Below, piece by piece: positions 46,486-57,779 of a stretch of DNA of 64,000 nucleotides. Location: NCBI RefSeq assembly GCF_003206615.1, contig NZ_PZJW01000003.1, forward strand, positions 62,001 to 126,000, in the 5' to 3' direction. This stretch comes from Salinicola acroporae. GTDB lineage: Bacteria; Pseudomonadota; Gammaproteobacteria; Pseudomonadales; Halomonadaceae. Numbering within the stretch: the stretch's first letter is position 1; each line of letters begins with the position of its first letter. The notes beneath the pieces are model-generated. The model made no database searches. It saw nothing but the letters and a program-made list of their open reading frames with translations, and had not been told where the DNA came from. The translations under genes and the position numbers were made by a program.

Positions 46486-47361
46486 TCAACCCTTGACCGA
46501 TCCCGACATCAACCCGCGCAGGAAATACTTGCCCGCGAGGATATAGACGATGAGCGTCGGCACCGCCGCCACCATCGCTGCCGCCATGTTGACGTTGTAG
46601 GCCTTCACCCCGGTGGAGCTGTTGACCAGATTGTTGAGTGCCACCGTGATCGGCGCGCTGTCGCCGGAAGCGAACGAGACGCCGAACAGGAAGTCGTTCC
46701 AGACGTTGGTGAACTGCCAGATGATGGTGACCACGATGATCGGTACCGACGCCGGCAGCAGGATCCGGAAGAAGATGGTGAAGAAACCGGCACCGTCGAG
46801 TTGCGCCGCCCGAACCAGTTCGTCCGGAAAGCTGGCATAGAAGTTGCGGAAGAACAGGGTCGTGAACCCGATGCCATAGACGATGTGGACCAGCACCAGC
46901 CCACCGGTGCTGTTGGCCAGATGCAGAATGCCCAGCACCCGGGCCATCGGCAGCAGGATGATCTGGAACGGGATGAAGCAACTGAACAGCATCAGGCCGA
47001 ACACGATCTTGTGGCCGCGGAACTTCCACTTGGTCAGCACGTAGCCGTTGAACGCGCCCAGCAGCCCGGAGATCAGCACCGCCGGTACCACGATCTTGAT
47101 GCTGTTGAAGAAGTAGCCGTGCACCCCGTTGCACTCGAGGCCGATGCAGGCACTGCCCCAGGCTTCGCGCCAGGGATCCAGGGTCCATTCGCCGGGCAGC
47201 GCCAGCATGTTGCCCTGATGGATCTCCTCCAGCGTCTTGAACGACGTGGTCAGCATCACGTAGAGGGGCATCAGATAGACGACCGCAAACAGCACCAGGA
47301 TCGCGTAGAGCACCGCCCGGGTCGCCAGACCCCGGCGTGCCGTGAAGGAAGCGGCACTCAT
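46486..47361 (-). CDS. Sugar ABC transporter permease (MalG/GtsC-like)
   Basis: 291 residues with six membrane helices, beginning ATRAVLYAILVLFAVVYLMP. The coupling-helix EAA motif is in ELVRAAQLDGAGFFTIFFRI near 190-209. It forms the membrane channel with the partner permease, whose stop overlaps this start by four bases (ATGA). The ATPase gene follows after seven bases. Confidence 0.92.
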   Translation of the reverse strand: MSAASFTARRGLATRAVLYAILVLFAVVYLMPLYVMLTTSFKTLEEIHQGNMLALPGEWTLDPWREAWGSACIGLECNGVHGYFFNSIKIVVPAVLISGLLGAFNGYVLTKWKFRGHKIVFGLMLFSCFIPFQIILLPMARVLGILHLANSTGGLVLVHIVYGIGFTTLFFRNFYASFPDELVRAAQLDGAGFFTIFFRILLPASVPIIVVTIIWQFTNVWNDFLFGVSFASGDSAPITVALNNLVNSSTGVKAYNVNMAAAMVAAVPTLIVYILAGKYFLRGLMSGSVKG

Positions 47362-48263
47362 GATCGGGGCTCCCGCAGCTCGGAGTAGAGATAGGGGATG
47401 ATCAGCGCGGCGATCACCGCCAGCATGAACACCGCGCTGGCCGCGGCGATACCCATTTCGTTACGCGAGAAAGCGTAGGAGTACATGAAGGTCGCCGGCA
47501 CCGCGGTGGCATTGCCCGGCCCGCCGCCGGTCATCGCCACGATCAGGTCGAAGCTCTTGATCGCCAGATGCGCCAGTACCACGACTGCGCTCAGGAAGAC
47601 CGGTCGCAGCTGGGGGATGATGATGCGGGCATAGATCTTCCAGGCCGGGGCGCCGTCGATCTGGGCGGCCTTGATCATCTCGCCGTCGATGCCGCGCAAC
47701 CCCGCCAGGAACATCGCCATGACGAAGCCGGTGGCCTGCCAGACCGCGGCGATCACCACGGTGTAGATCGCCATGTTGGAATCGATCAGCCAGTTGAAGC
47801 TGAAGCTCTGCCAGCCCAGGTCGTGCATGGTTTTCTCCAGCCCCAGCCCGGGGTTGAGAAACCACTGCCAGGCGGTACCGGTGACGATGAACGAGAGCGC
47901 CATCGGGTAGAGATAGATGGTGCGCAGCACGCCCTCGGCCCGGATCCGCTGATCGAGCAGAATCGCCAGTATCAGGCCCAGCACGATACAGCTGATGATA
48001 TAGAGCAGCCCGAAGACCCAGATGTTGTGCAGCGCGATCCCCCAGGTCCAGGAGGTCCACAACCGCGACCACTGGTGCAACCCGACCCAGGTGTAGTCCG
48101 GCATCATGCCGGAGTCGCTGAACGAGATGTAGCTGGTCCAGGCGATGAAGCCATAGACGAAGAACAGGACCAGAACGCAGGAGGGCGACAGCACCAGCTT
48201 GGGTAGCCAGCGCTGCAGGCGCTCCCGCGCACCACCGTCCTGCTCCGGAGAAGCATTGGACAT
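47358..48263 (-). CDS. Sugar ABC transporter permease (MalF/GtsB-like)
   Basis: 301 residues from ATG at 48263 (MSNASPEQDGG). Six or more helices (LVLSPSCVLVLFFVYGFIAW first) and the EAA coupling motif in GEMIKAAQIDGAPAWKIYAR near 205. An alternative start 17 codons upstream (48314) lies inside the intercistronic hairpin and is less likely. Pairs with the following permease to carry the sugar released by the binding protein. Confidence 0.92.
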   Translation of the reverse strand: MSNASPEQDGGARERLQRWLPKLVLSPSCVLVLFFVYGFIAWTSYISFSDSGMMPDYTWVGLHQWSRLWTSWTWGIALHNIWVFGLLYIISCIVLGLILAILLDQRIRAEGVLRTIYLYPMALSFIVTGTAWQWFLNPGLGLEKTMHDLGWQSFSFNWLIDSNMAIYTVVIAAVWQATGFVMAMFLAGLRGIDGEMIKAAQIDGAPAWKIYARIIIPQLRPVFLSAVVVLAHLAIKSFDLIVAMTGGGPGNATAVPATFMYSYAFSRNEMGIAAASAVFMLAVIAALIIPYLYSELREPRS

Positions 48264-48291
48264 CACATCACTCTCGGCTCGTGAACGAGAC

Positions 48292-48311
48292 GCCCCGCCT
48301 GGCGGCGGGGC
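48292..48311 (-). promoter_or_regulatory. Intercistronic hairpin between binding-protein and permease genes
   Basis: GCCCCGCC (48292-48299) and GGCGGGGC (48304-48311), a perfect 8-bp stem with a 4-base loop, lies in the 54 bases between the two genes. In maltose-type operons such stems protect the upstream mRNA and lower downstream expression, giving more binding protein than channel. Confidence 0.55.
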
Positions 48312-48317
48312 CAATCA

Positions 48318-49610
48318 TCAGGACGTTGCGCCCTGCACCGCCATCGCCAGTTGCTCGGCGGCGACATCGCTGGGCATGTCGCTGTTGACGAACGAGGAGA
48401 TGATGTCGAAGACGGCGTTCTTGACCGACGCCGGTGCGGCATAGCCGTGCGCCATGCTACCCATCAGGGTGTGGTTCTTGGCCGCAGCCTTGACCTGTTC
48501 GTAACCGCGCTGGGCGCAGGCGTCCAGCTTGTCGGCGGAGAGGTCCATCCGCGCCGGCACGGAGCCCTTGATCTGGCTGAAGGCGATCTGGAACTCGGGC
48601 GAGCCGATGATCGTGGCCATGGTCTGCTGCATCTGCTGCTGCTGGGCATCGTCGGTATCGAACATGATCATCAGGTCGCTGTTGAAGGTCACGGCGTCCT
48701 GGGTGCCCGGGGTACGGAAGCACATGAAGTCCTTGCCCGGCGTGAGATTGGCATTGAGGAACTCGCCTTTCGCCCAGTCGCCCATGATCTGGTAGAGCGC
48801 CTTGCCGTTGATCACCATCGCCGTGGCCAAGTTCCAGTCACGGCCGGGCGAGTTGTCGTCCTTGTACTGCAGCAGCTCGCGCAGATGGTCGAACGCCTGG
48901 GCCATGGTGGCGGAGTTCAGCGCCTCGGGATCGAGGTCGATCATCGCCTTGCGGTAGAAGTCGGCGCCCCCGGTGGCCAGCACCACGTTCTCGAACACCG
49001 TGGTGTCCTGCCATGGCTGGCCGCCATAGGCCAGGCCGGTGTAGCCCGCGTCCTTGGCCTTCTTCAGCGACGCGATGAAGTCGTCCCAGGTCTTGGGCTG
49101 CTCGATATCCAGTTCATCCATCAACGACTTGTTGGCCCAGACCCAGTTGGTCGAATGGATCTCGAACGGCGCACCGATCCAGTGGCCCTCGTACTTGGCG
49201 AACTGCTGCAACGGCTGCGGGAAGACCTCATCCCATTTGCCTGCCTCGGCGACCTCGTCGAGCGAGCTCAAGGCGTCGCGCTTGGCCCAGTCCTGGGCAT
49301 CGTAGCCGAGCACCTGGGCCGCCGTCGGCGGGTTGCCCGAGGTGATCCGCGAGCGCAGCACGGCCATGGCGTTGGTGCCGGCGCCGCCCGCTACCGGCAT
49401 GTTCTTCCAGCCGATTCCCTGCTCCGACAACCCATCCTTGAGCGCACCCAGCGCCTTGGCCTCGCTGCCCGAGGTCCACCAGTTGAGCACCTCGACCTCG
49501 CCGTTGGTAGCGGTATCGGCAGCCATTACACTCGTCGGCAGCGCAAGCGCGAATGGCAGCAGAGCCAGTCCCAGGCAGTTCATGAAGATCTTGTTTCGAT
49601 TGGCATGCAT
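48318..49610 (-). CDS. Sugar ABC transporter substrate-binding protein
   Basis: 430 residues. A Sec signal peptide of about 30 residues (LGLALLPFALALPTSVMA, cleavage after A-x-A-like VMA-A) is followed by a family 1 solute-binding protein: VEVLNWWTSGSEAKALGAL, GTNAMAVLRSRITSGNPP, WIGAPFEIHSTNWVWANKS and a C-terminal VFDIISSFVNSDM. It captures sugar in the periplasm for the three downstream genes. AAGAGGAA precedes the ATG. By resemblance to GtsA glucose is likely, but other hexoses are possible. Confidence 0.93.
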   Translation of the reverse strand: MHANRNKIFMNCLGLALLPFALALPTSVMAADTATNGEVEVLNWWTSGSEAKALGALKDGLSEQGIGWKNMPVAGGAGTNAMAVLRSRITSGNPPTAAQVLGYDAQDWAKRDALSSLDEVAEAGKWDEVFPQPLQQFAKYEGHWIGAPFEIHSTNWVWANKSLMDELDIEQPKTWDDFIASLKKAKDAGYTGLAYGGQPWQDTTVFENVVLATGGADFYRKAMIDLDPEALNSATMAQAFDHLRELLQYKDDNSPGRDWNLATAMVINGKALYQIMGDWAKGEFLNANLTPGKDFMCFRTPGTQDAVTFNSDLMIMFDTDDAQQQQMQQTMATIIGSPEFQIAFSQIKGSVPARMDLSADKLDACAQRGYEQVKAAAKNHTLMGSMAHGYAAPASVKNAVFDIISSFVNSDMPSDVAAEQLAMAVQGATS

Positions 49611-50051
49611 CCCTTCGATTCCTCTTCTTGTTGGGGAGCGGTATCTCGTTCTTTTACGAAACGGCCCACTTTATTCGATGCCTTGGTGGGGTGATCGCGA
49701 CTATTGCCCAACCGCTTTTGCCTAACAATACAACCATGGATGCACGCCCGGTCGCGTCGGGTGCCACTGGCCGACGCCACCGCGCATGGTGGTGCGCTTT
49801 CCGGCCAGACGGGCTCGGCTTCTCCACCCAAAGTCGCATCGACCAATGCGCTATATCGCGGGGCCGAGGTCACGGCCGATTGAATTCGACAAGGCGGGCT
49901 GCCGCGCCAACGACAGGCAAAAAAAACGGCCCATCCCGAGGGATGAGCCGCTGGTTCGACAGGCCCGCGCTGGCGGACCCGGTACTAGGGCCTTGTCCAG
50001 TCACGCAACGAAGCCTGAGCGGATTCGACGTGTAACCCGAAGGGACGGCCC
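49611..50051. other. Gap between gyrB and the ABC operon: promoter region and gyrB terminator, no gene seen
   Basis: 441 bases. The right-hand part holds the gyrB terminator at 49919-49950. The left-hand part should contain the promoter of the sugar importer; I could not pick -35/-10 boxes or a regulator operator with confidence. No open frame here has a credible start and composition. Confidence 0.6.
49919..49950 (-). terminator. Intrinsic terminator of gyrB
   Basis: On the minus strand CGGCTCATCCC pairs with GGGATGGGCCG (one G-U) and is followed by eight Ts. About 100 bases after the gyrB stop; it ends the dnaA-dnaN-recF-gyrB direction of transcription. Confidence 0.88.
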
Positions 50052-52469
<2,418 letters not shown>

Positions 52470-52485
52470 TCACTCCATGGTGAAA

Positions 52486-53571
52486 TCATTCCGAATGCAG
52501 CCGCCCGCCGGCCAGTTTCGATGCCACGACATCCGTTTGTGGCTGCCAGACGTCGGCCAGCGCCGCGCGATCGACGCTGGTGATGAAGACCTGGCAGTTG
52601 AGCCGCTCCAACCATTGGCAGAAGATCCGCCGATGATCGCCGTCGAGCTCCGCCGGCAGGTCGTCGATCAGGTAAAGGCAGGTGCCTCCCGTCAACTGCT
52701 CGAGCAGGCGTCCCTGGGCCAGTTTCATGGCGCTGACCACCAGCTTCTGCTGACCGCGCGACAATACCTCCACCGCGGGATGGCGGCCGACGCGAATGCG
52801 CAGGTCGGCACGCTGTGGCCCCTGCTGGGTAAAGCCCATCTGGCGATCGGTATCGCGCCCGGCCTCGAAGACCTCGAGCAGGGCCCGCTGCCGATCCCAT
52901 CCCCGCGAGTAGCGCAGCGTCAGATCCGGCAATGGCAGCAGCGCCGCCAGGGTCTCTTCGAACACCGGCAAGAAGCGCGTCATGTAGCTCGCGCGCAGCC
53001 CGTCCAGACGCTCGCTCCAGTGGGCGAGTTCACGCTCCCAGACATGGATCGACTGGACGTCGATTCTATCATGTCTGAGCAGGGCATTCCGATGTTTCAA
53101 GGCCCTTCTGACCCGCTTCCAGCTGTCCAGAAACTCCCGCTCGGCGTGAAACACGCCCCAGTCGAGGAACTCGCGTCGGGCGGCCGGCGAGCCTTCGAGA
53201 AGACGGAAGGCATCGGGGTTGATCAACTGCAGCGGCAGCGCCTCGGCCAACTGGGTGATGCGCGCGGCGCGTTCGCCATTGACCCGCAGCTCGAGCTCGG
53301 TGCCATCGCGGCGGCGACGCACCCCGACCGGCAGTGGCGGGTCGCCGGCCAGCCGCCCGAACAGCGTCACTTCATCGGCGTCGTGGTCGATCAGCGCCTT
53401 GAGCTTCTGGGTCCGGAACGACCGCGCCATCCCCAGCACGTGGATGCCCTCCAGCAGCGACGTCTTGCCGCTGCCGTTGGGCCCGGTGATCAGATTGATG
53501 TGCGGCCCGGGTGCCATCTCGAGCGCCCCCAGATTGCGCAGGCCGTGGAAACTCAACCGATCGAGCGGCAT
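52486..53571 (-). CDS. recF: DNA replication and repair protein RecF
   Basis: 361 residues from ATG at 53571 (MPLDRLSFHGLRNLGALEMA). SMC-like ATPase: Walker A LITGPNGSGKTSLLEGIH near 27-44, signature LSRGQQKLVVSAMKLAQG near 270, Walker B CLYLIDDLPAELDGDHRR near 298. It loads RecA at gaps with RecOR. It is 19 bases from gyrB, but 220 bases from dnaN because of an inserted palindromic element. Confidence 0.97.
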   Translation of the reverse strand: MPLDRLSFHGLRNLGALEMAPGPHINLITGPNGSGKTSLLEGIHVLGMARSFRTQKLKALIDHDADEVTLFGRLAGDPPLPVGVRRRRDGTELELRVNGERAARITQLAEALPLQLINPDAFRLLEGSPAARREFLDWGVFHAEREFLDSWKRVRRALKHRNALLRHDRIDVQSIHVWERELAHWSERLDGLRASYMTRFLPVFEETLAALLPLPDLTLRYSRGWDRQRALLEVFEAGRDTDRQMGFTQQGPQRADLRIRVGRHPAVEVLSRGQQKLVVSAMKLAQGRLLEQLTGGTCLYLIDDLPAELDGDHRRIFCQWLERLNCQVFITSVDRAALADVWQPQTDVVASKLAGGRLHSE

Positions 53572-53660
53572 GGCACGTGACAACTCATGGCAAGAGACGA
53601 GAGGAAACGCCCGGACTGCGGGCAGCGTGGAAAGAAGCACCCGAACATTTAACCGCCGAG

Positions 53661-53785
53661 ATGGAAGAAGTTGGCGAGCGACGATCAGGCGCGGCAAAAA
53701 TCGGCGAACCAGCGGAGCTTATGTGGGTATAAGTGAGCAAGGTTCGCCGGTTTTTAACAAAGCATGATCGAGCGCAGCCACTTCC
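53661..53785. repeat. Large imperfect palindromic element, copy 3
   Basis: About 125 bases between dnaN and recF. Inner arms AAAAATCGGCGAACC (53696-53710) and GGTTCGCCGGTTTTT (53741-53755) match 14/15 as inverted repeats; between them is GTGGGTATAAGTGAGCAA, matching the GGTGTAAATGAGCAT centre of copy 2, and the outer parts GTTGGCGAGCGACG and CGAGCGCAGCCACTTCC correspond to GTCAGCGAGCGAGG and CGAGCGCAGCTAGTTTTC there. The outer inverted arms are shorter than in copies 1 and 2. Confidence 0.72.
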
Positions 53786-53791
53786 CTGCAC

Positions 53792-54895
53792 TCAGAGGCG
53801 CATCGGCATGACGACGTAGCGCGCATCCCCACCACCCGGCTCTTCCATCAGGGCCGAGCTGTTGGCGTCCGACAGCGTCATCTGCATGCGGTCGGCATCC
53901 AGCACGTTGAGCACGTCGATCAGATAACCGACGTTGAAGCCGATCTCCAACGCATCGCCCGAGTACTCGATGCTGACGTTCTCCTCGGCCTCTTCCTGCT
54001 CGGGATTGTTGGCCATCACCTTGAGGTTGTTCTCCTCGAGGTGGAGGCGCACGCCGCGGTACTTCTCGTTGGAGAGGATCGCCGTACGCGCCAGGTTCTG
54101 GCGCAGTTCGCCGCGCTCGGCGATGAAGACCTTGTCGCCGCCTTTGGGAATGACCCGGTCGTAATCGGGGAACTTGCCATCGACCAGCTTCGAGGTGAAG
54201 GTGAATTCACCGGTGTTGGCGCGGATGTGGTTGGAGCCCAGCATCAGCTCGACCGGCTCGTCGCTGCCGTCGAGCAGACGCGTCAGCTCCAGCACGCCCT
54301 TGCGCGGCACGATCAGCTTGCGCGGTGCCTCCATCTCGATCTCGGCGCTGCGTTCGCAGACCGCCAGACGGTGGCCATCGGTGGCGACCGTGCGCACCAG
54401 ATGGTCGGCCAGTTCGAGCAGCATGCCGTTGAGGTAGTAGCGCACGTCCTGCTGGGCCATGGCGAACGAGGTCGAGTCGATCAGGTACTTCAGCGTGCCG
54501 CGCGGCAGCGACAGGGTGGTGTCGTTCTGACCATCTTCGATGTTGGGGAACTCGGCTACCGGCAGCGTGGAGAGCGTGAAGCGCGAACGCCCGGCGCGCA
54601 GCACGACACGGCCGTCCTCCAGCGAGAAGCTGATGTCGGACTGGTCCGGCAACGATTTGCAGATATCCATCAGCTTGCGCGCCGGCACCGTGACGGAGCC
54701 TGGCTCGTCCACCAGCGCCGGCGTGGCACGGCCGATCAATTCCACCTCGAGATCGGTACCAGTCAATGCCAGTTGCTCGTTCTGGACTTCGATCAGCACA
54801 TTGGAGAGCACCGGCAGGGTCTGGCGGCGCTCGACCACCCCGGCCACCAGTGTCAGCGGGCGCAGCAGGGCTTCGCGAGAGATGGAAAATTTCAT
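53792..54895 (-). CDS. dnaN: DNA polymerase III subunit beta (sliding clamp)
   Basis: 367 residues, E. coli length (366). Three clamp domains; N-terminus MKFSISREALLRPLTLVAGV, central DGHRLAVCERS near 176, and C-terminus DARYVVMPMRL, the canonical clamp ending. It tethers polymerase to DNA. Between dnaA (166-base gap) and recF. Confidence 0.98.
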   Translation of the reverse strand: MKFSISREALLRPLTLVAGVVERRQTLPVLSNVLIEVQNEQLALTGTDLEVELIGRATPALVDEPGSVTVPARKLMDICKSLPDQSDISFSLEDGRVVLRAGRSRFTLSTLPVAEFPNIEDGQNDTTLSLPRGTLKYLIDSTSFAMAQQDVRYYLNGMLLELADHLVRTVATDGHRLAVCERSAEIEMEAPRKLIVPRKGVLELTRLLDGSDEPVELMLGSNHIRANTGEFTFTSKLVDGKFPDYDRVIPKGGDKVFIAERGELRQNLARTAILSNEKYRGVRLHLEENNLKVMANNPEQEEAEENVSIEYSGDALEIGFNVGYLIDVLNVLDADRMQMTLSDANSSALMEEPGGGDARYVVMPMRL

Positions 54896-55061
54896 TGGGG
54901 CTCCGTTGTTGGTTCAATAAGCCTGAAGTTGAATCCGGTAACCGGTGGATCGCTTTGCATCATGGGACGGACGAGGAAACCGTCGGGCCGCGCCGTCTCA
55001 TTCTTGCCGTGCCGGTCGTCGCTAGCAATCCCCGAGGCCAGGGAATTCGTTACACGCCGAC

Positions 55062-56540
55062 TCAACTGGTCAGCAGTCGCATCAGATTCTTGTAGTCCTC
55101 GCGGATGTCCGCGCTCTCCTCCTTCAGCGCCACCACCTTGCGACAGGCGTGCAGCACCGTCGTGTGGTCGCGGCCGCCGAAGGCGTCACCGATCTCGGGC
55201 AAACTGTGGTTGGTCAGTTCCTTGGCCAGCGCCATCGCCACCTGGCGCGGCCGCGCCACCGAACGCGAGCGACGTTTGGAGAGCAGGTCGGCCAGCTTGA
55301 TCTTGTAATATTCCGCCACCGTGCGCTGGATGTTCTCGATGCCGACCTGCTTGTCCTGCAGCGCCAGCAAGTCCTTGAGCGATTCGCGGATGAAATCCTG
55401 GGTGATCGGCTTGCCCATGAAGTGGGAGTCGGCAATCACCTTCTTGAGCGCCCCCTCCAGCTCGCGCACGTTGGAGCGGATCTTCTGGGCAATGAAGAAC
55501 GCCGCATCGTGGGGCAGATCGACCTCGGCCTGATCCGCCTTCTTCATCAGGATCGCCACCCGGGTTTCGAGTTCCGGCGGCTCGATCGCGACCGTCAACC
55601 CCCAGCCGAAACGCGACTTCAGGCGCTCCTCGACGCCGCTGATCTCCTTGGGATAGCGATCAGAGGTCAGGATCATCTGCTGCCCGCCTTCCAGCAAGGC
55701 GTTGAACGTGTGGAAAAACTCCTCCTGGGAGCGCTCCTTGCCGGCAAAGAACTGGATATCGTCGATCAGCAGCGCATCGACGCTGCGATAGAAGCGCTTG
55801 AAATCGTTGATCGCGTTGAGCTGCAGCGCCTTGACCATGTCGGCGACGAAACGCTCGGAGTGAAGATAGACCACCTTGGCGTTGTCTCTGAGACCCGCGA
55901 GATGGTTGCCCACCGCATGCATCAGGTGGGTCTTGCCCAGACCCACGCCACCGTAGAGAAACAGCGGATTGTAGGCCCCGCCTGGGTTCTCGGATACCTG
56001 ACGCGAAGCGGCCCGCGCCAGTTGGTTCGACTTGCCCTCGACGAAGGTTTCGAAGGTGAAATTGGGGTTGAGTCCGCTGCCGTGCTTGAGGCTGCCCTCG
56101 ACCTGGACCTGGCGCTCGCTGCCCCGCCGTCCACTCTCCTCGCGTTCACGGGCTCGATCGAGCTGCTTCTCCTCGGCCGCCTCGTTGGAGCGCGGGCTCG
56201 TCTGTATCCCCGGGGCCGCGGATCGCTGAGGCTGACGACTCGGGGCGGAAACCGGCGCACCAAGATCCCGCGGCGACACCGCCGCGGCCCGTCGGCTACC
56301 CACCGTCAGATGGACCTTGGGAGGCTTGCTGCTGGAGGCAACCTCGCGCAACAGTTCGTTGATCCGCTTCAGGTACTTGTCGCTGACCCAGTCACGGACG
56401 AATCGATTGGGGGCCAACAGACAGAGTTCGTCCACTTCGCCGTCCTCCGCCTGCAGAGGACGAATCCAGGTATTGAATTGCTGAGAGCTCAACTCATCCT
56501 GCAGCGAGTTCAGACATTGTTGCCAGAGAGCGACAGACAC
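55062..56540 (-). CDS. dnaA: Chromosomal replication initiator protein DnaA
   Basis: 492 residues from a GTG at 56540 with GAGG four to five bases upstream. Domain I ([20 protein letters not shown]), a long charged linker at about 85-150, AAA+ domain III with Walker [19 protein letters not shown] near 190 and Walker [21 protein letters not shown] near 245, and domain IV with [17 protein letters not shown] that reads the DnaA box. It opens oriC, which begins directly upstream. Confidence 0.98.
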   Translation of the reverse strand: MSVALWQQCLNSLQDELSSQQFNTWIRPLQAEDGEVDELCLLAPNRFVRDWVSDKYLKRINELLREVASSSKPPKVHLTVGSRRAAAVSPRDLGAPVSAPSRQPQRSAAPGIQTSPRSNEAAEEKQLDRAREREESGRRGSERQVQVEGSLKHGSGLNPNFTFETFVEGKSNQLARAASRQVSENPGGAYNPLFLYGGVGLGKTHLMHAVGNHLAGLRDNAKVVYLHSERFVADMVKALQLNAINDFKRFYRSVDALLIDDIQFFAGKERSQEEFFHTFNALLEGGQQMILTSDRYPKEISGVEERLKSRFGWGLTVAIEPPELETRVAILMKKADQAEVDLPHDAAFFIAQKIRSNVRELEGALKKVIADSHFMGKPITQDFIRESLKDLLALQDKQVGIENIQRTVAEYYKIKLADLLSKRRSRSVARPRQVAMALAKELTNHSLPEIGDAFGGRDHTTVLHACRKVVALKEESADIREDYKNLMRLLTS

Positions 56541-57144
56541 ACGACCTCACCGAACGTTGAGAGAGAATGGAAAAAACGGCCGCACATTGTAGCGTCGGCC
56601 TGCCAGGTTATCCACACGAAGTCGATTTTCCAACGACTGTGGATAAGTCGACGCTCATCGCTGGCAATGCTGTGGATGTCCAGGGCAATCCGCGTGGACA
56701 AGACGGTGTGGGCGGTCTTGTCGCCAGTTGGCGATCCTCACCCTATGCACGGCTCATGCGCAACTTCCCCACAACCCAAAAAACCTAACAACTTCATGAT
56801 ACAAAATGAATTTTATGGGTTATCCACAAAGGTTATCCCCGTCGTTAACCACATGGTGTGATTGACACTCTCGCGGAACTGCGATCTCGCATCTCCATCC
56901 GGTTGCCGGCATCGCCACCACAATCGTCGATGGCCGCCCACGTCATCGGTCTTCCGTCCAAGGCATGACGGCTGGTGATTCACTCACAACGGGGTGTGGA
57001 TAATTCACGGAAAAATTGCACCCGAACCGCGGATTCACTAGAATTCCCGCTCTTGAGTCGAGTGAGCCCGCTTCCCGCGAATGCGTCGGGCGTCCCGCTT
57101 CAACCAGTTTTCTTTAGAAATCAACTAATTGGGAATCAGCAACT
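56541..57144. other. Chromosomal replication origin (oriC)
   Basis: 604 bases between divergent dnaA and rpmH with no gene. Perfect DnaA boxes TTATCCACA: 56608-56616 (+), 56638-56646 (-), 56820-56828 (+) and 56995-57003 (-). A one-mismatch box TTATCCCCG is at 56833-56841 and a weak one at 56671. The stretch at about 56768-56826, with ACCCAAAAAACCTAACAAC and ATACAAAATGAATTTTATG, is clearly AT-rich in a GC-rich setting and is the likely unwinding region, right beside the third box. Few GATC sites are visible. Confidence 0.92.
57016..57044 (+). promoter_or_regulatory. Promoter of rpmH-rnpA
   Basis: TTGCAC (57016-57021), 17-base spacer, TAGAAT (57039-57044): 4/6 and 5/6 matches to the sigma-70 boxes. 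Start near 57051 gives a leader of about 94 bases. A DnaA box (56995-57003) lies just upstream of the -35 box. Confidence 0.75.
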
Positions 57145-57279
57145 ATGAAACGCACCTTCCAGCCCAGCGTTCTGAAGCGTAAGCGCGTCCACGGTTTTCG
57201 CGCCCGCATGGCCACCAAGAACGGTCGCCAGGTCATTGCCCGTCGCCGTGCCAAAGGCCGTAAACGCCTGAGCGCCTGA
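57145..57279 (+). CDS. rpmH: 50S ribosomal protein L34
   Basis: 44 residues, too short for standard calling: [20 protein letters not shown] then [20 protein letters not shown] and RLSA. This is the full-length, highly basic L34. rnpA follows after 11 bases. The universal rpmH-rnpA pairing next to oriC supports it. Confidence 0.98.
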   Translation: MKRTFQPSVLKRKRVHGFRARMATKNGRQVIARRRAKGRKRLSA

Positions 57280-57290
57280 TCGGACGCCGG

Positions 57291-57674
57291 GTGTCCGATC
57301 AGCGTTTTCCCCGGCAACTGCGATTGCTGAATGCCGGGGACTACAAGCACGTCTTCGACCACGCTCCCTACAAGGTCCATGGTAAAGGATTGCTGGCGTT
57401 GGCCCGACCCAACGCGCTTGGCCATCCACGGATCGGGTTGATCTTCAGCAAGAAGAACGTGCGCCGTGCCGTCGACCGCAATCGCCTCAAGCGCCTCGTG
57501 CGCGAATCCATTCGCCATCAACAGCATCGTTTACCGGCAGTGGATATCGTCATACTCGCGCGACGAGGGGTACATGAGCTGGACAACGCCAGCGTCGCCC
57601 GCCAGCTCAATGGCATGTGGCGACGGCTGGAGAAGTCCGCTCGCCAGATGCGTCAAGACGTTTCGTCTTCCTGA
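57291..57674 (+). CDS. rnpA: Ribonuclease P protein component
   Basis: 127 residues from GTG at 57291. N-terminal LRLLNAGDYKHVFDHAPYKV binds pre-tRNA leader, and the signature KKNVRRAVDRNRLKRLVRES near 63-82 is the RNR motif that contacts RNase P RNA. It assists 5' maturation of tRNA. Next gene is yidC, with no yidD between. Confidence 0.96.
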   Translation: MSDQRFPRQLRLLNAGDYKHVFDHAPYKVHGKGLLALARPNALGHPRIGLIFSKKNVRRAVDRNRLKRLVRESIRHQQHRLPAVDIVILARRGVHELDNASVARQLNGMWRRLEKSARQMRQDVSSS

Positions 57675-57779
57675 TCGGACATCCCCGCGCCGAAGGCCGG
57701 GGAGCACCGGCGAACCTCGCCGGTCGATCGCCGATGCCCGGCGCCCACCGACCCATTCCCTTACCGGGCAGACCCCTAT

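Noticed and set aside
56671-56679. TGTGGATGT as a fifth DnaA box
   Set aside because: Two mismatches from the consensus; listed only as a weak site in oriC.
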